A stretch of DNA of 64,000 nucleotides from Prevotella sp. UBA2754 (GCA_002353295.1 DEJG01000001.1:69327-133326), one strand, 5' to 3'; counted from the stretch's first letter, positions 18,439 to 28,057 are shown. The notes: generated by a model from the sequence alone, not told the origin. Program-made: numbers and translations.

Positions 18439-19261
18439 ACCGTTCACCCAGTTGGAACCCTTCTTCATAGAGACGTTCCAACTTGACAACATCTTCCGTG
18501 ATACGCCCTACTTCCAAGGGTTTCTCTGGACGAATCACCTTGACTTCGCCCCAATCCTCCATTCGCTCTATCAGGTCAAGCTGCTTATTATACTCCTCTG
18601 TTCTACGACTCAAAGCCACACGGAGACGCGGATACTCACCATAAATAAACTTAGGCACCTTCACATCAGGTTCGGAAGAACGATAACCGCGATTACGAGT
18701 CAAGACCACCACATTCTCATGATGCCCTGTATCCATAGAGCGCATAATGGGAATGCTGTCAATGATGCCGCCATCAAGCATAGGAATGCCGTCGACCTCC
18801 GTAATCTGAGCAACAAAGGGCAGAGAGCTTGAAGCCTTGACTATCTGTGTGAGACGCCGATGATCATGCTTCTCGGAAAGATACATCGCCCGCCCCGTCT
18901 TGCAATTAGTAGTCACAACCTCAAACGTGGCAGGATTGTTTTCGTAGGTCTCGTAATCAAAGGGAATCATCTCGTTGGGAAAACGATCATAAAGGATTTC
19001 AGGGTCGAAAATGGAACCATTGACGATAAGACTTTTCAGTGAAATATAATCATACTTTTGCAGCATGTCTATGTTAGACCAACGGGCACGACGAGGCTGA
19101 CGGCTCATATACGACAAACCGTTACAGGCTCCTGCGGAAACTGCCACCACATAAGGAAAATAAACCTCATGTTTCATCAAGGCATCGAGCACACCTGAAG
19201 TGAAGACACCACGCATGCCTCCACCCTCGAGAACAAGTCCTGTATTTGATGCGATATACAT
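18413..19261 (-). CDS. Patatin-like phospholipase family protein (copy 2)
   Basis: 282 residues from the ATG at 19261 (MYIASNTGLVLEGGG); an in-frame extension upstream crosses the promoter and is not used. It has GLVLEGGGMRGVFTSGV, a nucleophile elbow AVSAG in which the usual first glycine of GXSXG is alanine, and LDGGIIDSIP for the catalytic Asp. It is a paralogue of the gene at 16897. The alanine substitution is tolerated in some hydrolases, so it may still be active. It converges on and overlaps trmD by 26 bases. Confidence 0.88.
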   Translation of the reverse strand: MYIASNTGLVLEGGGMRGVFTSGVLDALMKHEVYFPYVVAVSAGACNGLSYMSRQPRRARWSNIDMLQKYDYISLKSLIVNGSIFDPEILYDRFPNEMIPFDYETYENNPATFEVVTTNCKTGRAMYLSEKHDHRRLTQIVKASSSLPFVAQITEVDGIPMLDGGIIDSIPIMRSMDTGHHENVVVLTRNRGYRSSEPDVKVPKFIYGEYPRLRVALSRRTEEYNKQLDLIERMEDWGEVKVIRPEKPLEVGRITEDVVKLERLYEEGFQLGERFILSEGLA

Positions 19262-19279
19262 TTTAATGCTTTTTATGAT

Positions 19280-19318
19280 GCAAAGGTAGTACTTTTTCAC
19301 AAATAATGTGTAACTTTG
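19280..19318. promoter_or_regulatory. Overlapping divergent promoters (patatin 2 / Xaa-Pro aminopeptidase)
   Basis: TACCTTTG on the minus strand (19280-19287) and TAACTTTG on the plus strand (19311-19318) lie 23 bases apart, pointing outward. The plus-strand box fixes the aminopeptidase start at 19355 rather than at codons further upstream. -33 boxes are weak for both. Confidence 0.6.
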
Positions 19319-19354
19319 CATACAAAAAGGACTATCTTAAAGAAAAGTTGGAAT

Positions 19355-20752
19355 ATGTTTGATAAAAATACATACGTACAGCGCCGCGCTGAACTGAAAA
19401 AACTGGTAGGAGAAGGAATCATTATCTTGTTTGGCAACAACGAAGCTCCCTACAATTATCCAGCTAACACATATGCCCCCATGCGTCAGGATTCATCGTT
19501 CCTTTACTACTTTGGACAGCATCGTGACGGACTAGTAGGCTTGATAGATATTGACAATGACGAAGAATGTATTTTCGGTGACGACATCGATGTGGAGGAT
19601 ATCGTTTGGATGGGCTTCACACCCAGTGTGGCCGATTTGGCCGCTGAGGTAGGCGTAGCCAAAACAGCCCCACTTTCAGCCCTCCGTTCCGTATGCTGCG
19701 ACAGCATTGCAGCAAAGAGAACCATCCACATCCTGCCTCCCTATCGCCACGACACGATGATACAAATCATGGATTTGCTGGGCACACACCCTTCGCAACA
19801 GAAAGAAGCTGCCTCGCTGAAGCTCATCCAGGCAGTGGTCAAAATGCGCTCGACAAAGGAGGCCCAGGAGATTGTCGCCATTGAGCATGCCTGCGATGTG
19901 GGCTATTACATGCACACCACCGCCCAACTGCTGATTAAGCCTGGTGTGACGGAACGTTACATTGGCGGACAGGTTGATGGTATTGCCCGTTCACTGGCCA
20001 ACGGTGTAAGCTTCGCCACCATCTTCTCACAGCATGGAGAAATCATGCACGGCAATCCTTCAGAAGCCAAACTGGAGGCTGGACGTCTGGCACTCTGCGA
20101 TGCCGGATGTGAATTAGACGACTATTGCTCTGACAACACACGCACGATGCCTGTGACGGGGAAATTCACCCAGCGACAGTTGGAGATATACAGCATCGTA
20201 GAGGCTTGTCACGACTACGTGCTGGAAGTGGCCAAACCCGGTATACGATACATGGATGTACACTTTGCTGTTTGCCGCATGATGACTGACAGGCTCAAAG
20301 AACTCGGACTGATGAAAGGCGACACGGAAGAAGCCGTAAGAGCCGGCGCTCATGCTATGTTCCTGCCTCACGGACTTGGACACATGATGGGCATGGATGT
20401 GCACGACATGGAAGGTCTGGGACAGATATACGTAGGATTCGATGAACAGACACGTCCTAACCTAGAACAATTCGGTACGAATTGCCTGCGTATGGGCAGA
20501 CGACTGGAAGAAGGTTTTGTGGTCACCGACGAACCGGGTATTTACTTTATCCCTGCCCTCATCGATGAGTGGAAAGCTAAAGGACACTGCAAGGAGTTTA
20601 TCAATTTCGAGAAACTGGAGACATATAAAGACTTCGGCGGTATCCGTATTGAGGATGATGTGCTGATCACAAAGGACGGCTGTCGCTTCCTGGGAACGAA
20701 GCGCATCCCTTATCATCCTCAGGAATTAGAAGAATACATGAATAATAACTAA
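19355..20752 (+). CDS. pepP: Xaa-Pro aminopeptidase (M24B)
   Basis: 465 residues starting MFDKNTYVQRRAELKKL. N-terminal AMP_N domain (residues 1-140) followed by a pita-bread M24 domain with the dinuclear metal ligands visible in LCDAGCELDDYCSDN, LPHGLGHMMGMDVHD, VVTDEPGIYF and GIRIEDDVLIT. It removes N-terminal residues that precede proline. Cytosolic, no signal peptide. Followed after 15 bases by a secreted C1 peptidase, so both are likely expressed together for peptide use. Confidence 0.95.
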   Translation: MFDKNTYVQRRAELKKLVGEGIIILFGNNEAPYNYPANTYAPMRQDSSFLYYFGQHRDGLVGLIDIDNDEECIFGDDIDVEDIVWMGFTPSVADLAAEVGVAKTAPLSALRSVCCDSIAAKRTIHILPPYRHDTMIQIMDLLGTHPSQQKEAASLKLIQAVVKMRSTKEAQEIVAIEHACDVGYYMHTTAQLLIKPGVTERYIGGQVDGIARSLANGVSFATIFSQHGEIMHGNPSEAKLEAGRLALCDAGCELDDYCSDNTRTMPVTGKFTQRQLEIYSIVEACHDYVLEVAKPGIRYMDVHFAVCRMMTDRLKELGLMKGDTEEAVRAGAHAMFLPHGLGHMMGMDVHDMEGLGQIYVGFDEQTRPNLEQFGTNCLRMGRRLEEGFVVTDEPGIYFIPALIDEWKAKGHCKEFINFEKLETYKDFGGIRIEDDVLITKDGCRFLGTKRIPYHPQELEEYMNNN

Positions 20753-20767
20753 AAATAAAAAGGACAA

Positions 20768-21970
20768 ATGAAGAAAATTTTAACTTTCGCCTTGCTTGCC
20801 ATGATAGCAACAGGCGCGCAGGCAGAGGAGAAAAAAGACTCTGCTAACAAGAACAAACCCGTCTTTACGGTGATCAAGGAAAATCCTATCACCTCCATCA
20901 AAGACCAGAACCGTTCGGGTACGTGCTGGGACTACTCTACTCTCTCCTACTTCGAGGCTGAGATTCTGAAGAAAACGGGTAAAACCTACGACCTTTGCGA
21001 GAGTTTCGTGGCTAACAAAACTTATATGGATCGCGCCATTCAGGTGGTGCGTCTGCATGGCGACTGCCAGTTTGCACAAGGAGGTTCGGCCTACGACGTG
21101 CACTATGCACTGCAGCACTATGGTATCTGCCCTGAGGATGCTATGCCCTTCCCAGGTTCGCTTTATGGCGACTCGCTGAATAACTTCAATGAGTTCTTCT
21201 CACTCATGGAGCCATACGTAGCTGCTGTTGCTAAGAACAAGGCCCGCAAGATTTCTCCACAATGGAAGGTTGGTTTGCAGGGCATTCTGGATGCCTATCT
21301 GGGCAAGTGCCCTGAGACGTTCACCTATGAGGGCAAAACGTATACACCGAAAACATTTGCTGCCAGCCTGGGACTCGACTGGAACGACTATGTCAGCGTG
21401 ACCAGCTATACCCATCACCCATTCTACACAGCCTTCCCCGTAGAGGTGCAGGACAACTGGCGCAACCCACTGTCATATAATGTGCCCATGGACGAGATGA
21501 TGCAGATTATTGACAATGCCGTGATGAACGGTTACACTGTAGCTTGGGGTGGCGACGTGTCGGAGGATGGATTCACCCGTCAGGGACTGGCTTATGCCAT
21601 CGATACCAAAAAGACCGAGAGTCTGCAGGGCAGCGATATGGCGCGCTGGTTGAAACTAAGCGCAGCCAAGAAACGCAGCGTGATTGACTCACTGGGATGC
21701 ACCGTTCCAGAAATCGTTCCTACCCAGGAGATGCGCCAGGAGCGTTACGACAACTGGGAACTGACCGATGACCATGGTATGCTGATTTTCGGTATTGCCA
21801 AAGACCAGAACGGCAAGGAATACTATATGGTGAAGAACTCGTGGGGCGAGAGTGGCGAGTATAAGGGCATCTGGTATATGACCAAAGCCTTCATCGCTGC
21901 CAACACGATGGACTATACCGTCAATAAGAACGCCATTCCAAAAGATATTCGCAAGAAACTTGGACTGTAA
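20768..21970 (+). CDS. C1B family (bleomycin hydrolase-like) cysteine aminopeptidase, secreted
   Basis: 400 residues with signal peptide MKKILTFALLAMIATGAQA. The catalytic Cys is in KDQNRSGTCWDY (C53), the catalytic His in TDDHGMLIFGIA (about 337) and the Asn in YYMVKNSWGE (about 358). This matches PepC/BLH aminopeptidases but with an export signal, as in Bacteroidales and Prevotella relatives, so it should act in the periplasm on peptides. It lies between pepP and recJ with short gaps (15 and 21 bases). Confidence 0.93.
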   Translation: MKKILTFALLAMIATGAQAEEKKDSANKNKPVFTVIKENPITSIKDQNRSGTCWDYSTLSYFEAEILKKTGKTYDLCESFVANKTYMDRAIQVVRLHGDCQFAQGGSAYDVHYALQHYGICPEDAMPFPGSLYGDSLNNFNEFFSLMEPYVAAVAKNKARKISPQWKVGLQGILDAYLGKCPETFTYEGKTYTPKTFAASLGLDWNDYVSVTSYTHHPFYTAFPVEVQDNWRNPLSYNVPMDEMMQIIDNAVMNGYTVAWGGDVSEDGFTRQGLAYAIDTKKTESLQGSDMARWLKLSAAKKRSVIDSLGCTVPEIVPTQEMRQERYDNWELTDDHGMLIFGIAKDQNGKEYYMVKNSWGESGEYKGIWYMTKAFIAANTMDYTVNKNAIPKDIRKKLGL

Positions 21971-21991
21971 CACACCAAAAGTCCTACTAAA

Positions 21992-23719
21992 ATGCATTAT
22001 CAATGGAATTACAAACCACCTACACCCGAAAGACGGCAAGCGGCTGAAGAACTGGCAGAGAAGATTGGAATGAGTCCAATCGTGGCTGACCTGCTCATCG
22101 GACGAGGCATCAAAACGGAATCTGCAGCCAAGCGATTTTTCAGACCCATGATGAACGAGCTCATCGACCCGTTCCTGATGAACGACATGGATGTGGCAGT
22201 AGACCGTCTAAACGATGCGATGGGACGTAAAGAACGTATCATGGTTTATGGTGACTATGATGTCGATGGGTGTACAGCGGTGGCACTGGTCTATAAATTC
22301 CTGCAGCAGTTCTATTCCAACATTGAATACTACATCCCTAATCGTGAAGAAGAGGGCTATGGTGTGAGTATCAAGGGAATAGACTATGCGAAAGAGACTG
22401 GTGTAAAACTGATTATCGTGCTCGACTGCGGCATCAAGGCTGTCGAGGAAATAACTTATGCCAAACAACAGGGCATCGACTTCATCATCTGCGACCATCA
22501 CGTGCCTGACGAAGTAATGCCTCCTGCTGTGGCTATACTGAACCCCAAACGGGCTGACTCATCTTATCCCTTCAAGGACTTGTGTGGATGTGGTGTGGGA
22601 TTTAAACTGATGCAGGCTTTTGCCAAGAACAACGGCATTCCTTTTTCCCGACTGATTCCACTACTCGATTTCTGCGCCGTCAGCATTGCGGCAGACTTGG
22701 TGTCAGTAACGGGCGAGAACCGCATTCTGGCGTTCCACGGACTGAAACAGCTGAACCAGAGTCCGTCGATTGGCCTGAAGGCTATTATCGATATCTGCGG
22801 ACTGACAGGTAGGGAAATCACGATGAGCGACATCGTCTTCAAGATAGGACCACGCATCAATGCCAGTGGCCGTATGCAGAATGGTAAGGAAGCCGTAGAA
22901 CTGCTGGTGGAGCGCGACTTACAAAAGGCTCTGACTGAAGCTAATCGCATCAATGTATATAACGAACAACGCAAGGATGTAGACAAGCAGATGACGGTAG
23001 AGGCCAATGAGATTGTGGCTCGCTTGGAAAGCCAGAAACACATGCAGTCCATCGTGCTATATGACGAGGGATGGAAAAAGGGTGTAGTTGGTATTGTGGC
23101 CTCACGCCTGACGGAGCTCTACTATAGACCTACCGTCGTGCTGACCATCATTGACGGTGTGGCATCGGGGTCGGCTCGTAGCGTGGCTGGGTTTGACATT
23201 TATGACGCTATCAAGAGTTGTCGCGACCTACTGGAAAACTTCGGAGGCCATACCTATGCAGTAGGACTGACCCTGAAACAGGAAAACATCTCAGAGTTCC
23301 GCCGTCGTTTCCAAGAGTATGTCAGTAGTCACATTCTGCCCGAACAGACACTCCCCACCCTTGATATTGACGAGGAGATAGACTTCAAGGATATCTCGAA
23401 GAAGCTGCACAACGATTTGCGCCGACTGGCTCCTCACGGACCAGACAATCCTAAACCGCTGTTCCTCACACGCAATGTGTACGACTATGGAACTTCGAAA
23501 GTTGTGGGGCGTCACCAGGAACATATCAAGCTGGAACTCGTTGATTCTAAATCAGCAGTAGTGATGAATGGCATAGCCTTCGGACAGAGTGCAGAAGCGC
23601 GATATATCAAGTCGAAACACTCGTTCGATATCGTATACACCATCGAAGAGAACACCTATAAACGAGGCGAAGTACAATTACAGATAGAAGATATTCAACC
23701 TTCTCAAAGGGAAGAATGA
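21992..23719 (+). CDS. recJ: Single-stranded-DNA-specific exonuclease RecJ
   Basis: 575 residues. 5'-3' ssDNA exonuclease of the DHH family, used in recombination and mismatch repair. Motifs: VYGDYDVDGCTAVAL (metal-binding DVDG), FIICDHHVPDE (DHH), and the DHHA1 motif GSARSVAGFDIYDA; the C-terminal OB-like domain follows. The stop overlaps the recQ start by 4 bases (ATGA), giving a recJ-recQ coupled pair in the same recombination pathway. Confidence 0.96.
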   Translation: MHYQWNYKPPTPERRQAAEELAEKIGMSPIVADLLIGRGIKTESAAKRFFRPMMNELIDPFLMNDMDVAVDRLNDAMGRKERIMVYGDYDVDGCTAVALVYKFLQQFYSNIEYYIPNREEEGYGVSIKGIDYAKETGVKLIIVLDCGIKAVEEITYAKQQGIDFIICDHHVPDEVMPPAVAILNPKRADSSYPFKDLCGCGVGFKLMQAFAKNNGIPFSRLIPLLDFCAVSIAADLVSVTGENRILAFHGLKQLNQSPSIGLKAIIDICGLTGREITMSDIVFKIGPRINASGRMQNGKEAVELLVERDLQKALTEANRINVYNEQRKDVDKQMTVEANEIVARLESQKHMQSIVLYDEGWKKGVVGIVASRLTELYYRPTVVLTIIDGVASGSARSVAGFDIYDAIKSCRDLLENFGGHTYAVGLTLKQENISEFRRRFQEYVSSHILPEQTLPTLDIDEEIDFKDISKKLHNDLRRLAPHGPDNPKPLFLTRNVYDYGTSKVVGRHQEHIKLELVDSKSAVVMNGIAFGQSAEARYIKSKHSFDIVYTIEENTYKRGEVQLQIEDIQPSQREE

Positions 23720-23725
23720 AGAATG
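23712..23725 (+). repeat. Heptamer pair at recJ/recQ junction (AAGAATG x2)
   Basis: Two copies of AAGAATG; the recQ start codon and recJ stop codon are both built from them. Only two units, so it may be chance, but it fits the pattern of other 7-base arrays in this window. Confidence 0.5.
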
Positions 23726-25653
23726 AGTCTTATACTTCACTTTTAAAACAATATTGGGGCTACGATGATTTCCGAGGAATACAGCGTGAAATCATCGAGT
23801 CAATAGGTGCCGGCCTTGATACGCTGGGACTGATGCCAACGGGAGGTGGTAAATCGTTAACATTCCAAGTGCCTGCTTTGGCTATGGAGGGCGTGTGCAT
23901 CGTCATCACGCCCTTGATAGCGTTAATGAAAGACCAGGTGCACCATTTGCGCCAGCGTGGCATCATGGCAGCAGCCATCTATAGCGGCATGCAGCATGAC
24001 GATATCCTGCGCATACTGGAGAATTGTATTCTGGGCAGCACCAAACTGCTCTATGTATCACCAGAACGACTGGGCAGCGAACTCTTTCAGACAAAGCTTA
24101 AGCATATGAAAGTGAGCTTCATCACGGTCGATGAAGCCCACTGTATTTCTCAATGGGGGTATGATTTCCGTCCTTCTTATCTGCAGATAGCGAATATCCG
24201 TCATATTTGTCCCGATGTGCCCGTGCTGGCCCTGACGGCTACAGCCACTCCCAAAGTGGTCGACGATATCTGCGCCAAATTAACTCTCAACTCTCAAAGG
24301 CTACGGGTAGGCGAGCGAAGCTCGGGAATGCTTTCAACTTCCTTCCGCGTTTTCCGCATGTCGTTCGAGCGACAGAACCTGACCTACAGCGTGAGTCATG
24401 CGATGGATAAGCGGACCGATCTGATACACTTGCTGGATGGCGAAAAGAGTTCTGCTATCGTGTACGTCAGGAGTCGACGACATGCCCGCGAAATAGCAGA
24501 ACTGCTGACAGAAGCTGGACTTAGTGCCACGTTCTATCACGCTGGATTGGAGCATGCAGTGAAAGACCAGCGACAACGGGACTGGCAACACGACCGAGTA
24601 CGCATCATGGTGGCTACCAATGCTTTCGGTATGGGTATCGATAAACCGGATGTACGTATTGTGGTACATTTCGACTGTCCTGACTCTATCGAAGCCTACT
24701 TCCAGGAGGCAGGACGTGCAGGACGTGATGGTTTGCCGGCTCGCGCTATCCTACTCTATAATGCAGCCGACGAGCCCAAACTCCATAAACGTATCAGAGA
24801 CACCTTCCCCGAGAAAGACTATATCCGCAAGGTTTACGACCACCTCGCCTATTATTACCAGATAGCAACGGGCGATGGCTATGGTGTGTCACGCGAATTT
24901 AATATTGACGACTTCTGCCGAAAATTTAATCACTTTCCCATTCAAGTGCATTCCGCCTTACAGATTCTGCAACGTGCCGGATACATTGAGTATCTGGCAG
25001 AACAGGATAATCAGGCACGGGTAAAATTTCTCGTCACACGTGATGATCTGTATCGCTTACGTGGTGACACGCCTGATGAAGAGAAAGTTATTGTTACCAT
25101 CCTGCGCAACTATGGAGGACTCTTTGCCGATTATGGTTTCATTGACGAGAGTTTGATAGCCAATCAATGCGGCATGAAGTCACATGAGGTCTACCAGACA
25201 CTGAAGGGACTCTCCGAGAAACACGTCCTTCATTTCATTCCCCGCAAGCAGGTGCCTTACATTCGTTATTTGCAGCGGCGCGAGGACAGCGAACACATCA
25301 TACTCCCCCCTGCCGTCTATGAAGAGCGATTGGCACAATACCAAGAGCGTATCGAAGCCATGCTGCGCTATGCCAAGGACGATAGTAAGTGCCGCAGTCG
25401 CCAACTGCTGGAGTATTTTGGTGAGAAGGATGTGAAAAACTGTGGCCAGTGTGATGTGTGCCATACTACGGCAAAGACTGACATCCAACAGGCTCAGCAA
25501 AAGATTCTTAGTTTGCTGTCGGACAAGAAACGCCACCACATAACGGAACTGTACAGGTTGCAACTGGACAAAGAAGAAATGGAGCAAGCCCTCACCTACC
25601 TTCTGCAGGAGGAATATATTTTTCAAGAGGACGGCTATCTCCTGATTCCATAA
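23716..25653 (+). CDS. recQ: ATP-dependent DNA helicase RecQ with in-frame repeat insertion
   Basis: 645 residues. Walker A MPTGGGKSLTFQVPA (about 36-50), DEAH-box motif VDEAHCISQWGYDF, helicase motif VI QEAGRAGRDG, then RQC zinc-binding cysteines (CRSRQLLEYFGE, CGQCDVC) and a shortened C-terminus. Unwinds DNA 3'-5' in recombination repair. Residues about 189-209 (24280-24342) are an extra segment between the first RecA domain and the conserved FRMSFERQNL; it is encoded by heptamer copies and a hairpin of repeat type and keeps the frame. Activity is probably retained because all motifs are intact. Confidence 0.95.
   Translation: MKNESYTSLLKQYWGYDDFRGIQREIIESIGAGLDTLGLMPTGGGKSLTFQVPALAMEGVCIVITPLIALMKDQVHHLRQRGIMAAAIYSGMQHDDILRILENCILGSTKLLYVSPERLGSELFQTKLKHMKVSFITVDEAHCISQWGYDFRPSYLQIANIRHICPDVPVLALTATATPKVVDDICAKLTLNSQRLRVGERSSGMLSTSFRVFRMSFERQNLTYSVSHAMDKRTDLIHLLDGEKSSAIVYVRSRRHAREIAELLTEAGLSATFYHAGLEHAVKDQRQRDWQHDRVRIMVATNAFGMGIDKPDVRIVVHFDCPDSIEAYFQEAGRAGRDGLPARAILLYNAADEPKLHKRIRDTFPEKDYIRKVYDHLAYYYQIATGDGYGVSREFNIDDFCRKFNHFPIQVHSALQILQRAGYIEYLAEQDNQARVKFLVTRDDLYRLRGDTPDEEKVIVTILRNYGGLFADYGFIDESLIANQCGMKSHEVYQTLKGLSEKHVLHFIPRKQVPYIRYLQRREDSEHIILPPAVYEERLAQYQERIEAMLRYAKDDSKCRSRQLLEYFGEKDVKNCGQCDVCHTTAKTDIQQAQQKILSLLSDKKRHHITELYRLQLDKEEMEQALTYLLQEEYIFQEDGYLLIP
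24280..24342 (+). repeat. Repeat insertion in recQ (heptamers plus REP-like hairpin)
   Basis: AACTCTCAACTCTCAA (the reverse complement of the GAGAGTT heptamer found at ygiQ), followed by CTACGGGTAG and the perfect hairpin CGAGC-GAA-GCTCG (24312-24324), then TTTCAACTTCC. About 63 bases, 21 codons, in frame. Confidence 0.8.
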
Positions 25654-25655
25654 AA

Positions 25656-25686
25656 AAAGCTGTACCCACATGAAGGATACAGCTTT
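25656..25686. terminator. Bidirectional terminator between recQ and ilvC
   Basis: AAAGCTGTA (25656-25664) pairs with TACAGCTTT (25678-25686), with T-rich sequence on both sides. It ends recJ-recQ transcription on the plus strand and the ilv operon on the minus strand. Confidence 0.85.
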
Positions 25687-25706
25687 CTTTTTATGCTATA
25701 CAGAGA

Positions 25707-26756
25707 TTAGTCTTCCTGATTCTCTGGACGCAACTTGCGAACAGTCTCACCGGCACGCCACATCTCCTGGTTGTGCATAGCCTCGAGCTCTTTCTCCAAT
25801 CCGGCACGATAGTCGGGCTTAGAGTTAGCATCGATGGTGATCTGAGCCTCGTTACCAGTCTTTACTGAGTAGTACAGCCACTCCATCACAGGCTTGATGG
25901 CATCGTGGAAACGGGGAGCCCAGTCGAGCGCACCACGCTGAGCAGTAGTAGAACAGTTGGCATACATCCAGTCCATACCCTTTGCACCGAACAACGGGCC
26001 AAGGCTCTGGGTCAGCTCCTCAACAGTCTCGTTGAAAGCCTCAGAGGGAGTGTGACCATTCTCACGGAGCACCTCATACTGAGCCAACAGCAAGCCCTGG
26101 ATAGCACCCATCAGCGAACCGCGCTCACCAGTCAGGTCAGAGGTAGCCTCACGCTGGAAGGTGGTCTCGAACAAATAACCGGCACCGATACCGATACCGA
26201 AGGCCAATGTCTTCTCCTTAGCCTTACCCGAAGCATCCTGGTAAACAGCATAAGAGCAGTTCAGACCACGACCCTCGCAGAACATAGTGCGGAGAGAAGT
26301 ACCTGAACCCTTAGGAGCTACCATGATAACGTCAACATCCTTTGGAGGAACAACACCGGTACGGTCGCTCCAGTTGATAGCGAAACCATGGCTATAATAC
26401 AAAGTTTTACCGGGCTTCAAATACTTCTTAATAGTAGGCCATTGCTGAATCTGACCAGCGTCAGAAAGCAGCATGCAGAGGATAGTACCCTTCTCAGCAG
26501 CTTCCTCGATAGAGAAAAGTGTCTTGCCGGGAACCCATCCGTCGGCTACAGCCTTGTCGTAGGTCTTACCCTGACGCTGGCCAACGATAACGTTGAAACC
26601 ATTGTCGCGCAGGTTACAAGCCTGACCAGGTCCCTGAACACCATAACCGATGACTGCGATTACCTCGTCCTTCAATACTTCACGTGCCTTCTCAAGTGAG
26701 AATTCTTTGCTGGTGACCACTGTTTCCATGACGCCACCGAAATTCATTTCTGCCAT
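25707..26756 (-). CDS. ilvC: Ketol-acid reductoisomerase
   Basis: 349 residues. Converts 2-acetolactate to 2,3-dihydroxyisovalerate with NAD(P)H in valine/leucine/isoleucine synthesis. Visible: Rossmann motif VIGYGVQGPGQACNLRDNG, VAPKGSGTSLRTMF, and catalytic acidic residues in SDLTGERGSLMGA and FNETVEELTQS. Class I length with a Bacteroidetes-type insertion. Last gene of the ilvD-ilvB-ilvN-thioesterase-ilvC cluster, just before a strong terminator. Confidence 0.97.
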   Translation of the reverse strand: MAEMNFGGVMETVVTSKEFSLEKAREVLKDEVIAVIGYGVQGPGQACNLRDNGFNVIVGQRQGKTYDKAVADGWVPGKTLFSIEEAAEKGTILCMLLSDAGQIQQWPTIKKYLKPGKTLYYSHGFAINWSDRTGVVPPKDVDVIMVAPKGSGTSLRTMFCEGRGLNCSYAVYQDASGKAKEKTLAFGIGIGAGYLFETTFQREATSDLTGERGSLMGAIQGLLLAQYEVLRENGHTPSEAFNETVEELTQSLGPLFGAKGMDWMYANCSTTAQRGALDWAPRFHDAIKPVMEWLYYSVKTGNEAQITIDANSKPDYRAGLEKELEAMHNQEMWRAGETVRKLRPENQED

Positions 26757-26781
26757 AATTGCAAATGTTTTAAATGTTATA

Positions 26782-27519
26782 CTAATAAAAACTTACTTTA
26801 CTCCTACAAACTTCCACATCGTCGTCCTTACAGATGCGGATATTAAATGCGTCGCCTTCCTGCTCCATATAGAAGCTGAGCTTGTCGCCGGCATGGGCTT
26901 CAGCCACGTAGGCTATCTCGAAGCGCTTCACCTGGTGCTCACGATACCAGTCGAGATCCCAGAGGTCGAGTACGTGCTCGATGTATTTCACGCTGTTGAT
27001 GTGTCCGTTGATATCCACATCATTATAATAGGTGTCGATGGTACGCACGAGACGGGCTTCGTCCGACATCTTTACGCGACCACCCTTGTCGATGGGGCAT
27101 TCCTTGTCCTTGACAATCCAGTTCTCAATAGCTCCGTTGTCGATGGAATAGATGTCGGTTGGCTGACGTGTCTCGGTGTCAATCATTGCCCAGATGCTGC
27201 GCCCGTAACCATAAGTGTGTCCGTCGATTCCGATGACGGCAAAATTACGACTGGTGAAATAGCGCATGGCTGACTCCACCCATGTCTCGACATTGAACTT
27301 GGTATATTGCTGGGGCATCTCCTTCATCTCGATAGCCAGACGCGAGAGCACCCACGAACGGTTGATGGTCATCAGATACTTCATACCGAAACCGCGTGCC
27401 GAACTATGGAAATCGGCTGCGTTCAGCATGTGGTTACCCATGTGCCCCATGAACAGACGGCCATTGAAATCACAATGGAACGGCTCTGCCATAAACTCGT
27501 AGCACCCTACCTTATCCAT
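26782..27519 (-). CDS. Acyl-ACP thioesterase (FatA/FatB-like)
   Basis: 245 residues, two hotdog halves. The catalytic segment NDVDINGHINSVKYIEH (about 164-180) carries the Asn/His of plant-type acyl-ACP thioesterases; RSWVLSRLAIEMKEMP marks the N-terminal half. It releases fatty acids from acyl-ACP. Its 5' end overlaps ilvN by 8 bases and ilvC follows after 25 bases. This placement inside a branched-chain amino acid operon is usual for Bacteroidales and may tie branched-chain precursors to branched fatty acids. Confidence 0.93.
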   Translation of the reverse strand: MDKVGCYEFMAEPFHCDFNGRLFMGHMGNHMLNAADFHSSARGFGMKYLMTINRSWVLSRLAIEMKEMPQQYTKFNVETWVESAMRYFTSRNFAVIGIDGHTYGYGRSIWAMIDTETRQPTDIYSIDNGAIENWIVKDKECPIDKGGRVKMSDEARLVRTIDTYYNDVDINGHINSVKYIEHVLDLWDLDWYREHQVKRFEIAYVAEAHAGDKLSFYMEQEGDAFNIRICKDDDVEVCRSKVSFY

Positions 27520-28057
27520 TCTGCCGTTCCCTTTCTTCCAAGAATTCGCTCACCTGCTCCTGCGTGCCGCGTGTCACGGCAATACGTCCGCTGCGGGTAT
27601 ATTGCAACACACAGCCATATTCGTCCAATGCACGATAGAGCGATATGATGTCCTCCGTTCGTCCACTCTTCATCACGATGATATAGGTGGGGTTCACCTC
27701 CGTTATCTTGGCATCGTGGCGACGGATGGTGCGCGATATCTCCGGATTCTGCATCACCAGGTCGGTCTGCAACTTATAGAGTCCTGCCTCACGGATGAAC
27801 AGCTGGTCGTCGGTGAAGTAGTTGGCCTTGATGACATCCACCTTCTTCTCAATCTGCTTGGTGATTTTGATAATCTGGTCCTCATCGCTCCATGCCGTGA
27901 TGGTGTATTTATGCACACCCTCTATCGACGATGCCGACACGTTCAGACTCTCGATATTCACCTGGCGACGGGTGAATACGGCTGTCACCTGATTCAATAT
28001 ACCGGCAATATTCTCCGAATAAACCAGCAGCGTATATAGTTTCTTTTTGTCTTCCAT
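27512..28057 (-). CDS. ilvN: Acetolactate synthase small (regulatory) subunit
   Basis: 181 residues. N-terminal ACT domain (YTLLVYSENIAGILNQVTAVFTRR-type start, about 8-80) for valine feedback, followed by the C-terminal ALS small-subunit domain. Partner of the ilvB product directly upstream. The start codon overlaps the first unit of a degenerate heptamer array that fills the ilvB-ilvN junction. Confidence 0.95.
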   Translation of the reverse strand: MEDKKKLYTLLVYSENIAGILNQVTAVFTRRQVNIESLNVSASSIEGVHKYTITAWSDEDQIIKITKQIEKKVDVIKANYFTDDQLFIREAGLYKLQTDLVMQNPEISRTIRRHDAKITEVNPTYIIVMKSGRTEDIISLYRALDEYGCVLQYTRSGRIAVTRGTQEQVSEFLEERERQNG

